Shown: positions 42,160 through 51,187, counted from the stretch's first letter. The stretch: 64,000 nucleotides of DNA from Cellvibrio polysaccharolyticus (GCF_015182315.1 NZ_PRDL01000001.1:186001-250000); one strand, 5' to 3'. The notes: generated from the letters alone by a model not told the origin. Numbers and translations are program-made.

Positions 42160-44763
42160 ATGGAAGATAATATAAAGACAGCAGAGGTAGTAAAGACCCT
42201 TGAAGCAGAGGTTAAAGTTTTTGCTAATTCTCAACCGTATTGGGCGAAATACTTGTGTTCTGAAATGTTAGCGGGCAATGAAATTTCTGACACCATAATT
42301 GACACTGCGTACTCTTGCTTACTTGAAGAATTAGGCCTTAAAGAAGAAACTGAAAAGCCCGAAATTTCTATTTCTTACAACTCTAATGCATCAGACGATT
42401 TCAAAGAACATTTATCCTTCGACTCCCTAACTGACGTTGAAGGAGTTAATGCACTTACCGAAAACCAAATCATTGAGTTAACAAAAAATCTTACCATCAT
42501 TTATGGTGCTAATGGTGCAGGAAAGTCTGGATATGTTCGACTTCTGAAAAACACTTTTTACTCAAAAGACAAGAAGGAAATTCTTCCAAACATCAGTATT
42601 GAGTCAGGACACAAACCAATAGCTGCAACATTTAATTTTTCTTCAGATGGAGTTAAGGTTTCATTAAAATATCCCGACAACGCTGGTAACGGAATATTTA
42701 ATCAATTTGCTGTTTTCGATGGAGACATTGGCAAGAAACACCTAAGTGTAAGAAACGATTTTACTTTCCGTCCTGCTGGCCTGCGGTTGTTTAATGATTT
42801 TAACGCAGCTTTAGAAAAATTAAACGCAAAGCTTAATAGCGATATTCAGACAAAAACTATAGTAAACCCGTTTGCCGATGATGATATTTTTCAGGGTGAG
42901 TCTGAAATAAAGGCTTTTATAACTCAGTTATCTCATAATTCAAAACTTGAGGAGTTAAAGGCGCACTTGCCTTATTCTAATGAGGAAAAAGAAAAGAAAA
43001 CTCAGCTTGATAAGCAATATGACGACTTAAAAATCGCCCTCGCTCAAAAAGATAAATTCCTCAAGGAATTGCAACGCATAAAAGTGCAATTAGCTACTCG
43101 AAAATTGAATTTAGAAAGTCAAAATCTGTTGTTTTCTCAAACACAGTTAGACGCTGTAATATCAACTATCGCTGCTTGCAAAACAAAAGAAACCGTCGCT
43201 CAAAAAGAAGGCTTTGAGAAATTCAAAACCGATAAGGTCAAAAATGTAGGCTCCACAGAATGGAAGCAATTCATTCAAGCGGCTGAAAATTTTGCCTCAA
43301 CCCAAGAAGAAATCGAATATCCAGAAATTGGCGATAACTGCTTATTATGCCACCAATCAATTATCGATGATGTACCTAAAACTCTGATACGTAGTTATTG
43401 GGCCTATATAAAAAGTGTAGCTGAGCAAGAAGCCAGAACAGAGAATGAAAAGCTTATCAAAATTAAAGAGGAATACGAAAAATTAGACTTCGATAAATTT
43501 CCTGAAGATGACACTGTGACTGCTTGGCTAAAAGAAAAATACGAAACTGAATTAACAAAAATTGAAGACCAACTGAAAAAGCAAGCTGCAATAAGTGAAT
43601 CGATTATTTCAAGCATCAATAAAAAAAACGATTTTCCACTAGTTGAAATGCAATTGGATTTAGATTCTTTAGATACTATTAGTACGGAAATAGATATAGA
43701 AATTAAGGCGTTTGAAGAAGATGAGCAAACTAAAAATCTGGCTGATCTACTACAACAAAAAACGTATTTTGCTCATAAGGAAAAGCTAGTCGTCAGATAT
43801 ACTGATGTTGAAAAATTGCATAATAATATGATTTGGGTAAACAAGGCCAATAAGTTCAATAAGCAAAGCTTCAAGTCCCAATCAACCAACACGGAAAAAC
43901 GCATATCAAAAGAATATTTCAATATCGATTATATCAATGCATTTAATGACGAATGCGAAAAGCTGAATGGAAATTTCGGCATTGAAATAGATGCGAAAAG
44001 TTCAGATGCGCAATCTAATCGTCAACTTTTTCTTAAAGGAAAAGACCCTTCTGCAATTTTGAGCGAGGGCGAACAAAAAGTAATTGCGCTTGCTGATTTT
44101 ATTGCGGAAACCAATATCACAGCAATCAATAAAGGAGTTATTTTTGACGATCCCGTTAACTCTCTTGATGAAAAGAGAAAGAGCGTTATTGCTGAACGTC
44201 TTGTTTCTATTTCTGATGAAAAGCAGGTTATAATTTTTACACATGATTTAGTGTTTGTTTCTAGCTTAATAAACTATGCCACAGATAATAGTCTGCTACA
44301 TGAGTGCCACTGGATTGAAAACAGAAATGGAAATCCTAGACAAGTTTGGTTAAGAAATTCTCCATCTTATGAAAAGGTTTACCGTAATGCTGAGCCTGTA
44401 AAGAAATTATACTCAGGTGCAAACAAAGACGAGTGCGCACCAGAACACAGAGAGTTTTTAGTTAAAAGCGGATTCACTGCATTGCGTACTTGCTATGAGG
44501 TTTTAGTAATTAATGATTTATTTAAAAATGTTGTACAAAGATATAATGAACGAGTAAGTGTTGATAGCCTTTCCAGTGTCCATTTTGACGAAGCTTTAAT
44601 AAATGAACTCCTTGATAATTTTGCCCAATGCTGTAGGTATATGGAAGGACACACCCATAGCGACAGGTATGCTTACAGAAAACCAGAGCTTTCTAATCTC
44701 AATGAAGAGATTCAACGATATGAAGTAATAAGAAATAAAATAAGGAGCTCCAAAAAATCATAA
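42160..44763 (+). CDS. RloC-like zinc-hook ATPase, candidate defence nuclease
   Basis: An 867-residue SMC/ABC-type ATPase. Walker A is GANGAGKS (116-123), the signature LSEGEQK (634-640), Walker B GVIFDDP (659-665) with the D-loop SLD (668-670), and the switch His695 in FTHDL. A long coiled coil separates the ATPase halves and carries a Rad50-like zinc hook, CLLC (394-397). The C-terminal 110 residues contain RTCYE (Arg776-x3-Glu780) and HTHSD (831-835), compatible with the Arg/Glu/His triad of PrrC/RloC anticodon nucleases, although His spacing is longer. RloC is a tRNase triggered by DNA damage during phage infection. Strongly AT-rich. The nuclease role is inference. Confidence 0.8.
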   Translation: MEDNIKTAEVVKTLEAEVKVFANSQPYWAKYLCSEMLAGNEISDTIIDTAYSCLLEELGLKEETEKPEISISYNSNASDDFKEHLSFDSLTDVEGVNALTENQIIELTKNLTIIYGANGAGKSGYVRLLKNTFYSKDKKEILPNISIESGHKPIAATFNFSSDGVKVSLKYPDNAGNGIFNQFAVFDGDIGKKHLSVRNDFTFRPAGLRLFNDFNAALEKLNAKLNSDIQTKTIVNPFADDDIFQGESEIKAFITQLSHNSKLEELKAHLPYSNEEKEKKTQLDKQYDDLKIALAQKDKFLKELQRIKVQLATRKLNLESQNLLFSQTQLDAVISTIAACKTKETVAQKEGFEKFKTDKVKNVGSTEWKQFIQAAENFASTQEEIEYPEIGDNCLLCHQSIIDDVPKTLIRSYWAYIKSVAEQEARTENEKLIKIKEEYEKLDFDKFPEDDTVTAWLKEKYETELTKIEDQLKKQAAISESIISSINKKNDFPLVEMQLDLDSLDTISTEIDIEIKAFEEDEQTKNLADLLQQKTYFAHKEKLVVRYTDVEKLHNNMIWVNKANKFNKQSFKSQSTNTEKRISKEYFNIDYINAFNDECEKLNGNFGIEIDAKSSDAQSNRQLFLKGKDPSAILSEGEQKVIALADFIAETNITAINKGVIFDDPVNSLDEKRKSVIAERLVSISDEKQVIIFTHDLVFVSSLINYATDNSLLHECHWIENRNGNPRQVWLRNSPSYEKVYRNAEPVKKLYSGANKDECAPEHREFLVKSGFTALRTCYEVLVINDLFKNVVQRYNERVSVDSLSSVHFDEALINELLDNFAQCCRYMEGHTHSDRYAYRKPELSNLNEEIQRYEVIRNKIRSSKKS

Positions 44764-44938
44764 CATCTACAATTAGTGTAATTTTTTGGATAGATGGTAC
44801 CTAGGGAATAGAATTGCATTGGGTAAAAAATTAAGAGATACACAAATTATCCATCTAAATTTTTCAGTAGTGCTGAAAAATGCAACGAATGACGTATTCT
44901 GTTTGAAAGACATGAGGTTGATTACGAGATGAAAACAA

Positions 44939-46081
44939 ATGGATGAGAGCATACCCTTAATACTGGATTCTTCTGTGTTTAGACAAGTTCCGAAATTGAA
45001 TTCTCAGCTTTTCAAAGAAATTGTGAAATATACTCGGGTTGGTATTTATAAAATTTATATTCCCGAGATTGTCGAAAAGGAATATATATCATGGATAAAA
45101 GGCGAAGCTCAAAGTTCTTATGATAACGTGGTTAAGGCAACGCAATTACTTCACAAGTATTACGAATCTCCTAAAATCCTGGGTTTTGATTTTACATTCA
45201 ACGCTACTGCATCAATTGCTGCGAACGAAATTAATGGCATTTTGAAGAAAGTTATAAATAATTGGAATGATTTTAAAGTTAATACAAATGCATCCATTAT
45301 CCCTATACTTCCCGAACACGGAAAATTGGTTATGGATGCATACTTTGATGGCGCAACGCCGTTTGATAAAATCAAAAATAGAGTAGATATTCCTGACGCA
45401 TTTATCTATTTTGGTATCAAAGAAATACTTAATATCAGTGAGAAAGTGGTATTTGTAACCGGGGATAAAAGATTTTCAGAAAAATTACAGGGTGAAACTA
45501 TTTTATGTTTTGATAGCCTATCAGATTTGTTTTCTAGTGGCCCTGCAAAACTCGACGGTCAATACTTTAATCACCTAAATAGTGATGATAGAAGTAGGAT
45601 TTTGTTAAATATCCACAAGGAGTACATACTTAATAAATTATCATCAGAGTTAGCGGTGTCGGAGCTGGCGGATGTTTTTAGTGGCGATCTAATAGATCAT
45701 ACCATTGGTAAGTATCACGATTATTCATTTGATATAAATAATTTAAGCTATTTAGTTGGCGATATAAAAAATATATCCGATAGTTCGTTGCTTGTTCCTT
45801 TTAGCGCAAATATCATTTGTTCGATAAAATCTACCGCATCCAAAGTAGAATTATCTTCCGTGGACGCTCAACGATTGGTAAAAATCGAAAGAGAAGTTGA
45901 TGATGGGGAATTTAACCTATGCGAGAAATATGAAACACCAATTTCGGGGCATTTTAGTGTCACGTTTCAAGATGGCGACCCTACAACCTGGAAAGAAGAG
46001 AAGCAATCAGACAGCATTTTCTCCGAGCCAGAAATAAAAGAAATAAGTCTCGCGCTGGAAGATCTTCAGGCTAATGCCTGA
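44939..46081 (+). CDS. PIN-domain protein (DUF4935-like)
   Basis: A 380-residue protein. The N-terminal 195 residues form a PIN-like nuclease fold: Asp10 in LILDSSVF, Glu46/Glu48 in PEIVEKEY, Asp150 and Asp153 in VDIPDAFIYFG, Asp176 in VFVTGDKRF, all in the expected order for the acidic Mg-binding site. Residues 200-380 are an unassigned domain rich in strands. PIN proteins are usually RNases. It follows the ATPase gene by 175 bases on the same strand and shares its AT-rich composition, so the two may act together. No strong ribosome site is seen. Confidence 0.78.
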   Translation: MDESIPLILDSSVFRQVPKLNSQLFKEIVKYTRVGIYKIYIPEIVEKEYISWIKGEAQSSYDNVVKATQLLHKYYESPKILGFDFTFNATASIAANEINGILKKVINNWNDFKVNTNASIIPILPEHGKLVMDAYFDGATPFDKIKNRVDIPDAFIYFGIKEILNISEKVVFVTGDKRFSEKLQGETILCFDSLSDLFSSGPAKLDGQYFNHLNSDDRSRILLNIHKEYILNKLSSELAVSELADVFSGDLIDHTIGKYHDYSFDINNLSYLVGDIKNISDSSLLVPFSANIICSIKSTASKVELSSVDAQRLVKIEREVDDGEFNLCEKYETPISGHFSVTFQDGDPTTWKEEKQSDSIFSEPEIKEISLALEDLQANA

Positions 46082-46162
46082 CGGTAAACCACAGTAATAA
46101 CAAGTAAATACCATTATTTTTTTAAATATTTATTTCTGTTTAGTATCAGAACTGTTTATAAC

Positions 46163-46177
46163 GTTCGCTTTTGGCCG
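46163..46177. repeat. Short palindromic repeat, half copy
   Basis: GTTCGCTTTTGGCCG matches the left half of the palindrome at 47027-47050 with one change; the right half is missing. It lies between the PIN and protease genes. Confidence 0.45.
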
Positions 46178-46221
46178 TAGTGTTATAATAAATTGCAATA
46201 AATGGAAGGATTGACCTCACA

Positions 46222-47010
46222 ATGAGTGAGAATTACAAAGCAAGAAAATTTTCACGTGTTGCACAAAGATTTGTATGTCCTATTTATAAAAAAGATGGAC
46301 TTGGAGGTTTTTATTTTTCCTCAACAATAACATTTGTAAAATACAAATCTGAATTCTTTTGTATTTTTGCTGCTCATGCATTAGATAAAAGTGAAATTGG
46401 TATAGAAAATTTCGGTGTGTTTGCGATTGATGGATCATTTATTTCATTAGCTGAAATCACGCATACATATAAAATCTATACTGAGTATGACATTGTTATT
46501 TGCAACACAATTTATAAGATTGAAGATAAAAATTATTTTGATATTGAAGATATTAGACCATCTAAAAGTTTTAAAGAGAATGGGTTTGCATGGATCGGTT
46601 TTCCTCAAGCTAAAGCAGTAAAAAATATTCATAAAACGAAATCAACCAAGCCGCATATCGCTCAATATGTAACCCACCTCAGCGACGGAACCCTGAAGTG
46701 GGAAAATGCCAAATTTTTATTGTTAGGCTCTGAGTTATACTCCAAGACAAGCACTGATTTAATTGGAAAGCATGACAATGAAAATGTTACCTACGAACAC
46801 GAAGGATATAAACATAAAGGTTATTCACTAAGAGGAATGAGTGGAGGGGCATTTTTTCATGTTGATAGGGAAATTAATTTTGAATCCCCAGAAATCGATT
46901 CATATTTCTTTGCAGGGATAGGCCTTGAATACAATGACAGAGATAAGGTGATTAAAGGCAGATCTCGGAGCTTAATCCTTAACTTGATTATTGATTTTCT
47001 GGGCTCGTAG
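46222..47010 (+). CDS. Trypsin-like serine peptidase domain protein
   Basis: A 262-residue protein with no signal peptide. The chymotrypsin-fold triad is visible: His52 in CIFAAHAL, Asp90 in EYDIVIC, and Ser207 in RGMSGGAFF. The match to the canonical AAH, D-I and GxSGG motifs in correct order and spacing supports an active protease. Cytoplasmic trypsin-like domains occur as effectors in phage-defence systems. It is the third consecutive AT-rich gene on the same strand after the ATPase and PIN genes, but 140 bases from the latter and possibly with its own promoter. Substrate unknown. Confidence 0.78.
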   Translation: MSENYKARKFSRVAQRFVCPIYKKDGLGGFYFSSTITFVKYKSEFFCIFAAHALDKSEIGIENFGVFAIDGSFISLAEITHTYKIYTEYDIVICNTIYKIEDKNYFDIEDIRPSKSFKENGFAWIGFPQAKAVKNIHKTKSTKPHIAQYVTHLSDGTLKWENAKFLLLGSELYSKTSTDLIGKHDNENVTYEHEGYKHKGYSLRGMSGGAFFHVDREINFESPEIDSYFFAGIGLEYNDRDKVIKGRSRSLILNLIIDFLGS

Positions 47011-47026
47011 GCGAGTTAGCTTCAGG

Positions 47027-47050
47027 GTCCGCTTTTGGCCGAAAGCAGAC
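47027..47050. repeat. Short palindromic repeat, copy 3 (right of the protease gene)
   Basis: GTCCGCTTT-N6-AAAGCAGAC, 9-bp arms with one wobble. It lies 17 bases past the protease stop. Together with copy 1 it brackets the ATPase-PIN-protease set. Confidence 0.65.
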
Positions 47051-47161
47051 ATTGCAAAATAAACCAAAATTTTTTCTCTTCGGGGTGAATTACTTTGGTT
47101 TTTTAATCGATAGAAAGTCTTGGGTCTAAAAATCAAGCAGATACTTAATAACCTCAAGCTT

Positions 47162-47235
47162 CTACACCGACCAGTAATATAACTGCTGTGCCGTTTCGTT
47201 GGTTTTCTGAGTGAGCCAGTAGATGCAGTCACTGG
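47162..47235 (-). pseudogene. Relic of a GNAT acetyltransferase gene (C-terminal end)
   Basis: On the minus strand it reads CIYWLTQKTNETAQQLYYW then stop. The intact GNAT gene 0.7 kb away reads RLYWHTQETNKTAQRLYDW at the matching place. The rest of the gene is absent. It suggests a past duplication broken by rearrangement at the island edge. Confidence 0.7.
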
Positions 47236-47382
47236 TCTACTTACCGGAAGCGCCTTAATATTGCCACCAAAGTTAAAGGATGAAGAAGGAATCACAGAGT
47301 TATCCCTTGAAAGCAAAAACCAGCCCGGCCAGAATAAAGCACTAGCACAAATGTCAGCAATTATGCCCGTGGAAGAATCCAT

Positions 47383-47862
47383 ATGAACAACGATATTTTA
47401 AATGAGTTATTAGCCCAGGAAGATGAGCTCCAACTTCATTACTTCAACAACGACACAGCTTGGGAATTGGGCAATTTGATTAAAGCTGCTGCCGATAAAA
47501 CGGCGGCGCCAATTGCTGTTGAAGTTTATGCTTTTGAGCATGTGTTGTTCAGTTACTTTATGCCGGGCACCAATAAAGACAATCACGATTGGATAAAACG
47601 TAAACGCCAGTCCGTTATGCGCTTTAGCCACAGTTCTTACTATCAGGGGCAATATAACGCGCTCAAAAATCGTAACTTTGAGTTAATCCCCCATCTGGAC
47701 CCCAAAGAGTATTGCGCCCACGGCGGTTCATTTCCCATTCGCCTTAAAAACAGTGGTTTGATCGGCGCGGTAACGGTATCCGGTTTGGCACAGGAAATTG
47801 ATCACCAGATGGCGATAGATGCCATGCGGATTATTGTGGGGGAGCAAAAAAGGGGAAGTTAA
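47383..47862 (+). CDS. Heme-degrading/HbpS-like domain protein (UPF0303)
   Basis: A 159-residue cytoplasmic protein of the UPF0303 (DUF336) family. Typical features are LQLHYFNNDTAWELG near the start, IAVEVYAFEHVLFSYFMPGT, and the C-terminal SGLIGAVTVSGLAQEIDHQM, the glycine-rich segment shared with HbpS and GlcG proteins. Some relatives bind or degrade heme; others have no known activity. It borders the AT-rich island but has normal composition. Confidence 0.88.
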   Translation: MNNDILNELLAQEDELQLHYFNNDTAWELGNLIKAAADKTAAPIAVEVYAFEHVLFSYFMPGTNKDNHDWIKRKRQSVMRFSHSSYYQGQYNALKNRNFELIPHLDPKEYCAHGGSFPIRLKNSGLIGAVTVSGLAQEIDHQMAIDAMRIIVGEQKRGS

Positions 47863-47881
47863 TCCCCTCTCTTTCATTGCG

Positions 47882-48337
47882 TTAAAAATCAATTCTGTAC
47901 TCAATAATCCCTGGTTTATCCGCCACCCAGTCATACAACCGCTGTGCGGTTTTGTTGGTTTCCTGGGTGTGCCAGTAAAGGCGGTCGCTGTTTTTTTCGG
48001 CGGCTTTTTCTTTTACGTATTCAATCAATTTTTTGCCGATGTGTTTGCCGCGGGTGGCCGGGTTGACGAACAGATCTTCCAGGTAGCAGTAGTTATTGAT
48101 TCCCCAGGTGGAATCGTGGAATAAGTAGTGGGCAAAACCGAGGATGGTTTCCCCTTCCCTTGCGACGGCGCAGTACACCGGCACCTTTTCATCAAAGAAG
48201 CGCTGCCAGGTGGTTGCGGTGACGTTATCCGCGAGTTGGACTTTGTAAAATTCCTGGTAGCCTTTCCAGTAGGGCAACCATTGCTCGTAGTCTTCCTGCT
48301 TTACGGGTGTAACGATAATTTCCGGGTTGTTGCTCAT
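47882..48337 (-). CDS. GNAT family N-acetyltransferase
   Basis: A 151-residue GNAT protein. The acetyl-CoA site is in LEDLFVNPATRGKHIGKKLI (motif A, R/Q-x-x-G-x-G/A type), followed by the C-terminal motif B LYWHTQETNKTAQRLYDW. It is close to ribosomal-protein or polyamine acetyltransferase-like GNATs; the acceptor is unknown. It lies 5 bases from the BenE gene on the same strand, so they are probably co-transcribed. Confidence 0.93.
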   Translation of the reverse strand: MSNNPEIIVTPVKQEDYEQWLPYWKGYQEFYKVQLADNVTATTWQRFFDEKVPVYCAVAREGETILGFAHYLFHDSTWGINNYCYLEDLFVNPATRGKHIGKKLIEYVKEKAAEKNSDRLYWHTQETNKTAQRLYDWVADKPGIIEYRIDF

Positions 48338-48342
48338 GGCGT

Positions 48343-49545
48343 TTACTCACTTTTCAGTTTTTTTGACAAGGTTGCAGTTAATAAAACGTGCGCAGCGAGG
48401 CCGATAAGCAAGCCCCAAAAAGCGCCGCCGATACCGAACAAGGTGATATTGGCAGCGGTAACCAAAAACGTAATCAGCGAGGCTTCACGAGAGGCCGGGT
48501 CAGCGATGGCGGCGGTCAGGCTGCTGGAGATGGTACCGATCAAGGCAATACCAGCCAGCGCTGCAATAAACGCGGCAGGGAATGCCATAAACAAGGTCGC
48601 CAGAGTTACGCCGAATATTCCCACCAGTATGTAAAACACACCGGCAATAACACCGGCTATCCAGCGCTTGCCAGGGTCCTGATGGGCTTCCTTGCCGGTG
48701 CAAATGGCAGCGGTAATCGCGGCAATATTCATGGCGTGGGAACCAAAGGGCGCGAATAACAAAGAGCCGAGGCCGGTAACGGTCAAAATCGGGTTGGCGC
48801 TGGTTTTATAGCCGTCATTGCGCAGTACCAGCATGCCGGGAATGTACTGGCCGGTCAGCGTTATCAAAAATAATGGCAGTGCCACACTTAACAGTGCATT
48901 CCACGAAAAAGCCGGTGCCGTAAAAACCGGTGTTGCTATGGCCAGTTGAATGCCGGATAAATCCAGCCGGTTTTGCAGCATTAGCCACATCAGCCCCGCG
49001 ACCATCATGCCTGCCACCGCGTAACGACCTGCAACCCGCCGTAATATCAGGTAGCTGGCAATCATCAATATCACCAACAGTGGTTCAATGTTTACGGCAG
49101 CAAAGGCACCGATACCAAACTGCAACAAAATACCGGCGAGCAAACCGGCGGCGATGCCGGGCGGAATCAGCCGGATCACTTTTTCGAAATAACCGCTCAG
49201 CCCCAGCGCGATAAACAGCGCGGCGGATATCAAATAAGCGCCGATGGCTTCCGCGTAGGAAATGGTTGGCAAAGCAATAATCAGAAACGCAGCTGCCGGG
49301 GTAGACCAGGCGGTAATGATCGGTTCGCGGGTGCGCCAGCTCAGCAAAATGCAGGTCAGCCCCACACCAATCGATGACGCCCATACCCAGGACGCGGTTA
49401 ATTCCGCAGACAGCCCTGCCATGCTGGCAGCTTGAAATACCAGCACAAAGGTGCCGCCGTAATTGACGATAACGGTCATTAACGCGGCGATGGCGGGGTG
49501 TAACAGATCAAATGACCGTTTAGGTTTTTCCAAATAGCTGTACAT
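48343..49545 (-). CDS. benE: Benzoate/H+ symporter BenE family
   Basis: About 400 residues with twelve hydrophobic helices, matching BenE: WVWASSIGVGLTCILLSWR, ITAWSTPAAAFLI, GYFEKVIRLIPPGIAAGLLAG and APFGSHAMNIAAITAAICTG. The family is linked to benzoate uptake, but many members, including this one with no benzoate catabolic genes near, are of unknown specificity. ATG 49545 (MYSYLEKP) is preferred over the longer frame to 49641 because the latter overlaps the divergent MocR gene. MocR probably regulates it. Confidence 0.9.
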   Translation of the reverse strand: MYSYLEKPKRSFDLLHPAIAALMTVIVNYGGTFVLVFQAASMAGLSAELTASWVWASSIGVGLTCILLSWRTREPIITAWSTPAAAFLIIALPTISYAEAIGAYLISAALFIALGLSGYFEKVIRLIPPGIAAGLLAGILLQFGIGAFAAVNIEPLLVILMIASYLILRRVAGRYAVAGMMVAGLMWLMLQNRLDLSGIQLAIATPVFTAPAFSWNALLSVALPLFLITLTGQYIPGMLVLRNDGYKTSANPILTVTGLGSLLFAPFGSHAMNIAAITAAICTGKEAHQDPGKRWIAGVIAGVFYILVGIFGVTLATLFMAFPAAFIAALAGIALIGTISSSLTAAIADPASREASLITFLVTAANITLFGIGGAFWGLLIGLAAHVLLTATLSKKLKSE

Positions 49546-49626
49546 CAGCGGTAACTCTCCGGAGCCACAAATCAGGCTTGTCTTTATAGCAATTAAATGG
49601 CCTGATAGAGCCATCCACTTTTTGCT

Positions 49627-51126
49627 ATGAGTACCGGCCAATTGTTCAAGTCATCCCAACTGGAAACGGTAAAAGCCTGGCTGGTTAACCCTGCCAATGC
49701 GGCGTTTCCGTTGCATGTAAGAATTCAGCGGGCGATAAAGCAGCTGATTCTCGATGGGGTGCTTACTTCGGGAAAGCCCTTGCCTGCCACCCGCGCCCTG
49801 GCGAAATCGCTGGCGGTTTCGCGGGATACGGTAGAAACGGCCTATGGCCAGTTGCATGCGGAGGGTTTTATTGAGCGGCGCGTGGGCAGCGGCAGTTTTG
49901 TTTCTGCGATGGCCCAGCGTTCGTCCGGGCGGCGGGTGAAGCGTTCCATTCCGCTGGAGAACCACGAAACCGCGTTAAGCCAACGCGGCCTGGCGATGTT
50001 TCGCGGTGGTGGTATTCGCAATTTCCCGGCGCCCCGCCCTTTTGTGCAGGGCGTACCGGAAACGCGTAATTTTCCGTTGCCGGTGTGGGAGCGTCTGGAG
50101 CGGCAGGTATTAAAAGAGTATGGCCACCTGGCATTGCAGGCCGGGCCGCCACAAGGTATGGAGGCGCTGCGTTGTGCGGTAGCGGATTACATCAACCTTG
50201 AGCGCGGCGCGCGGGCAACGCCAGAGCGCATTTTGATTTTAACCAGCTCGCAACAGGCTATCGCTTTGTGCGCCCAGGTGTTGCTGGATGCCGGTGATCG
50301 CATTTTTATAGAAGACCCGGCTTACCACGGTGCGCGAAAAGCTTTTGAAGCCGCCGGGCTGGAGTGCGTTCCGATTCCGGTTGATCAACAGGGTTTGCAG
50401 GTGGATGCGCTTCGCCATTCGCCAACGCCCGCCAGGGTGGTGTTTTTAAGCCCGTCGCACCAGTTTCCTACCGGAGCAACGTTGACGCTGGATCGACGTT
50501 TGGCATTGGTCGAATGGGCGGCGCAACAAAAAGCCTGGATTATTGAAGACGATTACGACAGTGAGTTTCACTATGCCGGCAAGCCGACCGCGTGTGTTCA
50601 GGGCATGGACCATTACGACCGCACCCTTTACGTGGGCACGTTTACCAAGTCGCTATTTCCCGGTGTGCGTATAGGTTATATGTTGTTGCCCGAGGTGCTG
50701 GTCGAGCCGATGACCCGCGCCCGTACTTTGCTGGACGGACACAGCGCGCCGATTCCGCAATTAACACTCGCCCGTTTTATCGAGGCCGGTCATTTTGGTG
50801 CTCATGTGCGCAGCATGCGGCTCATTTACGCCGGGCGCTTGAACCTATTGGTGCAACTGATTGAAAAGCACCTTTCGGATTACGTTACGCCAGCTTTGCC
50901 GGATGGCGGTATGCAAATCCCCTGCAAATTGGTGTGTGACGTTTCCGAGCAGGCTGTGATTGATGGCGCCCGCCGCGCCGGGATAGACCTGTTCGGATTA
51001 ACCGGGCTTTACGCCGCCGCCAAACCGCAAGCCGGTTTTTTATTGGGCTTCGCGGCTTACACACCCATGGAATTGGAAGCCGCCGTCAAGTCACTCGCCA
51101 GAGTGTTTCGTGATTTGCTGCGATAA
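49627..51126 (+). CDS. MocR/GntR-family regulator with aminotransferase-like domain
   Basis: A 499-residue MocR regulator. The N-terminal GntR winged helix (residues about 25-95) includes LPATRALAKSLAVSRDTVETAY and GFIERRVGSGSFV. The C-terminal fold-type I PLP domain includes SPSHQFPTGATL, EDDYDSEF and the PLP-lysine site TFTKSLFPGVRIGYM. These regulators sense PLP or amino-acid-related ligands. It is divergent from the BenE-GNAT pair, its probable target. A bidirectional terminator follows. Confidence 0.95.
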   Translation: MSTGQLFKSSQLETVKAWLVNPANAAFPLHVRIQRAIKQLILDGVLTSGKPLPATRALAKSLAVSRDTVETAYGQLHAEGFIERRVGSGSFVSAMAQRSSGRRVKRSIPLENHETALSQRGLAMFRGGGIRNFPAPRPFVQGVPETRNFPLPVWERLERQVLKEYGHLALQAGPPQGMEALRCAVADYINLERGARATPERILILTSSQQAIALCAQVLLDAGDRIFIEDPAYHGARKAFEAAGLECVPIPVDQQGLQVDALRHSPTPARVVFLSPSHQFPTGATLTLDRRLALVEWAAQQKAWIIEDDYDSEFHYAGKPTACVQGMDHYDRTLYVGTFTKSLFPGVRIGYMLLPEVLVEPMTRARTLLDGHSAPIPQLTLARFIEAGHFGAHVRSMRLIYAGRLNLLVQLIEKHLSDYVTPALPDGGMQIPCKLVCDVSEQAVIDGARRAGIDLFGLTGLYAAAKPQAGFLLGFAAYTPMELEAAVKSLARVFRDLLR

Positions 51127-51156
51127 CAGGGGCATAACGACATTTTATCAGCCAAT

Positions 51157-51187
51157 AATAAAATTCCCCTTCGCAGGGGAATTTATT
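51157..51187. terminator. Bidirectional terminator between MocR and aldo/keto reductase genes
   Basis: AATAAAATTCCCC pairs with GGGGAATTTATT (one bulged base) around a 6-base loop. A/T-rich flanks on both sides suit termination of the two convergent genes. Confidence 0.82.

Larger units (their letters stand above)
47011..47382. other. Gap with repeat and gene debris
   Basis: Holds the palindrome at 47027-47050 and a GNAT gene relic at 47162-47235. From about 47183 to 47385 a plus-strand frame without a start reads as protein-like sequence ending QMSAIMPVEESI. It may be debris of another gene. No intact gene is present. Confidence 0.45.

Noticed and set aside
42160..44763. ATPase considered as a Gabija, Septu or Lamassu component
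   Set aside because: No TOPRIM domain (GajA), no HNH partner gene (PtuB), and no linked Lamassu effector was seen; the zinc hook and single-protein layout fit RloC better.
46972..47382. 136-codon minus-strand frame containing MSAFGQKRTL
   Set aside because: It is generated by the same palindrome and crosses the GNAT relic in the wrong frame; not a gene.
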